Source of the DNA: Candidatus Pedobacter colombiensis
GTDB taxonomy: Bacteria > Bacteroidota > Bacteroidia > Sphingobacteriales > Sphingobacteriaceae
DNA length: 64,000 nucleotides
Direction: 5' to 3'
Assembly (NCBI GenBank): GCA_029202485.1
Contig: CP119313.1
Coordinates: 3,038,001 to 3,102,000 of the forward strand
Shown here: positions 63,432 through 64,000 of the stretch, piece by piece
Layout: every line of letters begins with the position of its first letter
Position numbering within the stretch: the first letter of the stretch is position 1
The notes under the pieces: model-generated
Seen by the model: the letters and a program-made list of their open reading frames with translations, nothing else
The model's database searches: none
What the model was told of the DNA's origin: nothing
Program-made: the position numbers and the translations under genes

Positions 63432-64000
63432 TTACTTTCCAACAAGCAGTTCCTTCAAACTTACCGTCTTGTTATTAATCATCGGCTTAGCATAATAAGC
63501 CAGAAACAGTATATAAGCCAAAGTGATGTAAAGAAACATCAATGCATAACGCAGTCCTATTACATCGCCCAAAGAACCAATTATTAGTGGCACTAATGCC
63601 CCGCCAAAAATACCTGAACATAATATCCCTGAAAAAGAACCATGATGCTGCGCAACAGAGTTTAAAGCCAGAGAAAAGATAATAGAAAACATTACCGAAA
63701 TAAAGAATCCAGCTAGTGGAAAGGCATATAATGCCATATCCTTCTCGCCAAATAATGCTATAGAAACTGTAACCATCGAAATCAGTGTAGCTATTTTCAG
63801 GATCAACTTTGAATCCCATAGCTTTAACAAAGCCAGGCCAAGTAAACACCCCAGCGACATTAAGCCCCAGAACCATGCCACTGCCTGCGCACCACCTTGA
63901 TTGGGATCTACATTATGGTAAGTCCTTAAAAACTCAGACATCCAGTTTGCCAATGCCTGTTCTGTACCTACATAAGCCACAATACCAACAAAAAACAACA
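63432..64000 (-). CDS. FucP-like sugar MFS transporter, N-terminus outside window
   Basis: The frame is open to the right edge; the first apparent start is a TTG at 63998 inside a membrane helix, so the true start lies outside. The visible 189 residues hold the last five to six helices of an MFS permease: VAWFWGLMSLGCLLGLALL, MVTVSIALFGEKDMALYAFPLAGFFISVMFSIIFSLALN (read in parts), SGIFGGALVPLIIGSLGDVIGLRY. GALVP-x-x-x-G-x-x-xD is typical of the fucose/glucose-galactose porter group. It probably takes monosaccharides into the cytoplasm and may belong to the locus, for example feeding the isomerase. Confidence 0.8.
   Translation of the reverse strand, partial: LFFVGIVAYVGTEQALANWMSEFLRTYHNVDPNQGGAQAVAWFWGLMSLGCLLGLALLKLWDSKLILKIATLISMVTVSIALFGEKDMALYAFPLAGFFISVMFSIIFSLALNSVAQHHGSFSGILCSGIFGGALVPLIIGSLGDVIGLRYALMFLYITLAYILFLAYYAKPMINNKTVSLKELLVGK

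Overview
The window comes from a Bacteroidota genome, most likely Pedobacter or another member of Sphingobacteriaceae. It has three SusC/SusD pairs, many secreted or lipoprotein glycosidases, low and even G+C, A-rich leaders in place of strong Shine-Dalgarno sites, and TAnnTTTG-type -7 promoter boxes. Nearly the whole window is one very large polysaccharide utilisation locus (PUL). I see no tRNA, rRNA, CRISPR array, IS element or phage gene.

Layout. (1) About 1-17.6 kb, minus strand: a tightly packed ten-gene operon. In transcription order it encodes a beta-helix/DUF6298 protein, a GH140-type apiosidase, a GH43-like enzyme, a large beta-propeller protein, an SGNH acetylesterase, GH2, GH78, a BNR sialidase-like protein, an STN-esterase fusion and a TIM-barrel epimerase cut by the window edge. 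(2) 17.8-26.3 kb, minus: PL1 lyase, SusD1, SusC1 and a second PL1 lyase. (3) 26.7-29.1 kb, plus: a thioredoxin-fold membrane protein and a hybrid histidine kinase. (4) 29.2-42.0 kb, minus: two more SusC/SusD units, each with its own third lipoprotein. (5) 42.3-48.3 kb: a DUF3826-like protein, a fucose-isomerase-like enzyme, an AraC regulator (plus strand), a DHDPS/NAL-superfamily aldolase and a sodium:solute symporter. (6) 48.4-60.7 kb, minus: GH2-malectin, GH95, GH28, an MGH1-like enzyme and a GH138-like alpha-galacturonidase. (7) 60.9-64 kb: a ThuA-domain protein, an unrecognised membrane protein and a partial FucP-like MFS transporter.

Target. PL1 and GH28 point to a galacturonan backbone. 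GH138 and GH140 were founded on enzymes that dismantle rhamnogalacturonan II (RG-II), and GH95, GH78, GH2 and GH43 fit its side chains. A sialidase-like hydrolase, a symporter and an N-acetylneuraminate-lyase-type aldolase could handle its Kdo or Dha residues. An RG-II (or RG-II-containing pectin) PUL is the best reading, but it is inferred from family assignments made by eye.

Regulation. The most notable result is an undescribed-looking promoter architecture repeated at five places. A 29-bp operator-like sequence, with 13 positions identical in all five copies, sits at a fixed distance (28-29 bp) upstream of a Bacteroidota -7 box (two exact, three with one mismatch). The copies stand before the 17.6-kb operon, the lone PL1 gene, the symporter-aldolase unit, the isomerase gene (next to araC) and the GH138 operon. 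I propose they define the regulon of the locus AraC protein. I found no copy before the three susC genes, which may be controlled separately. All family assignments come from reading motifs; no database search was run.
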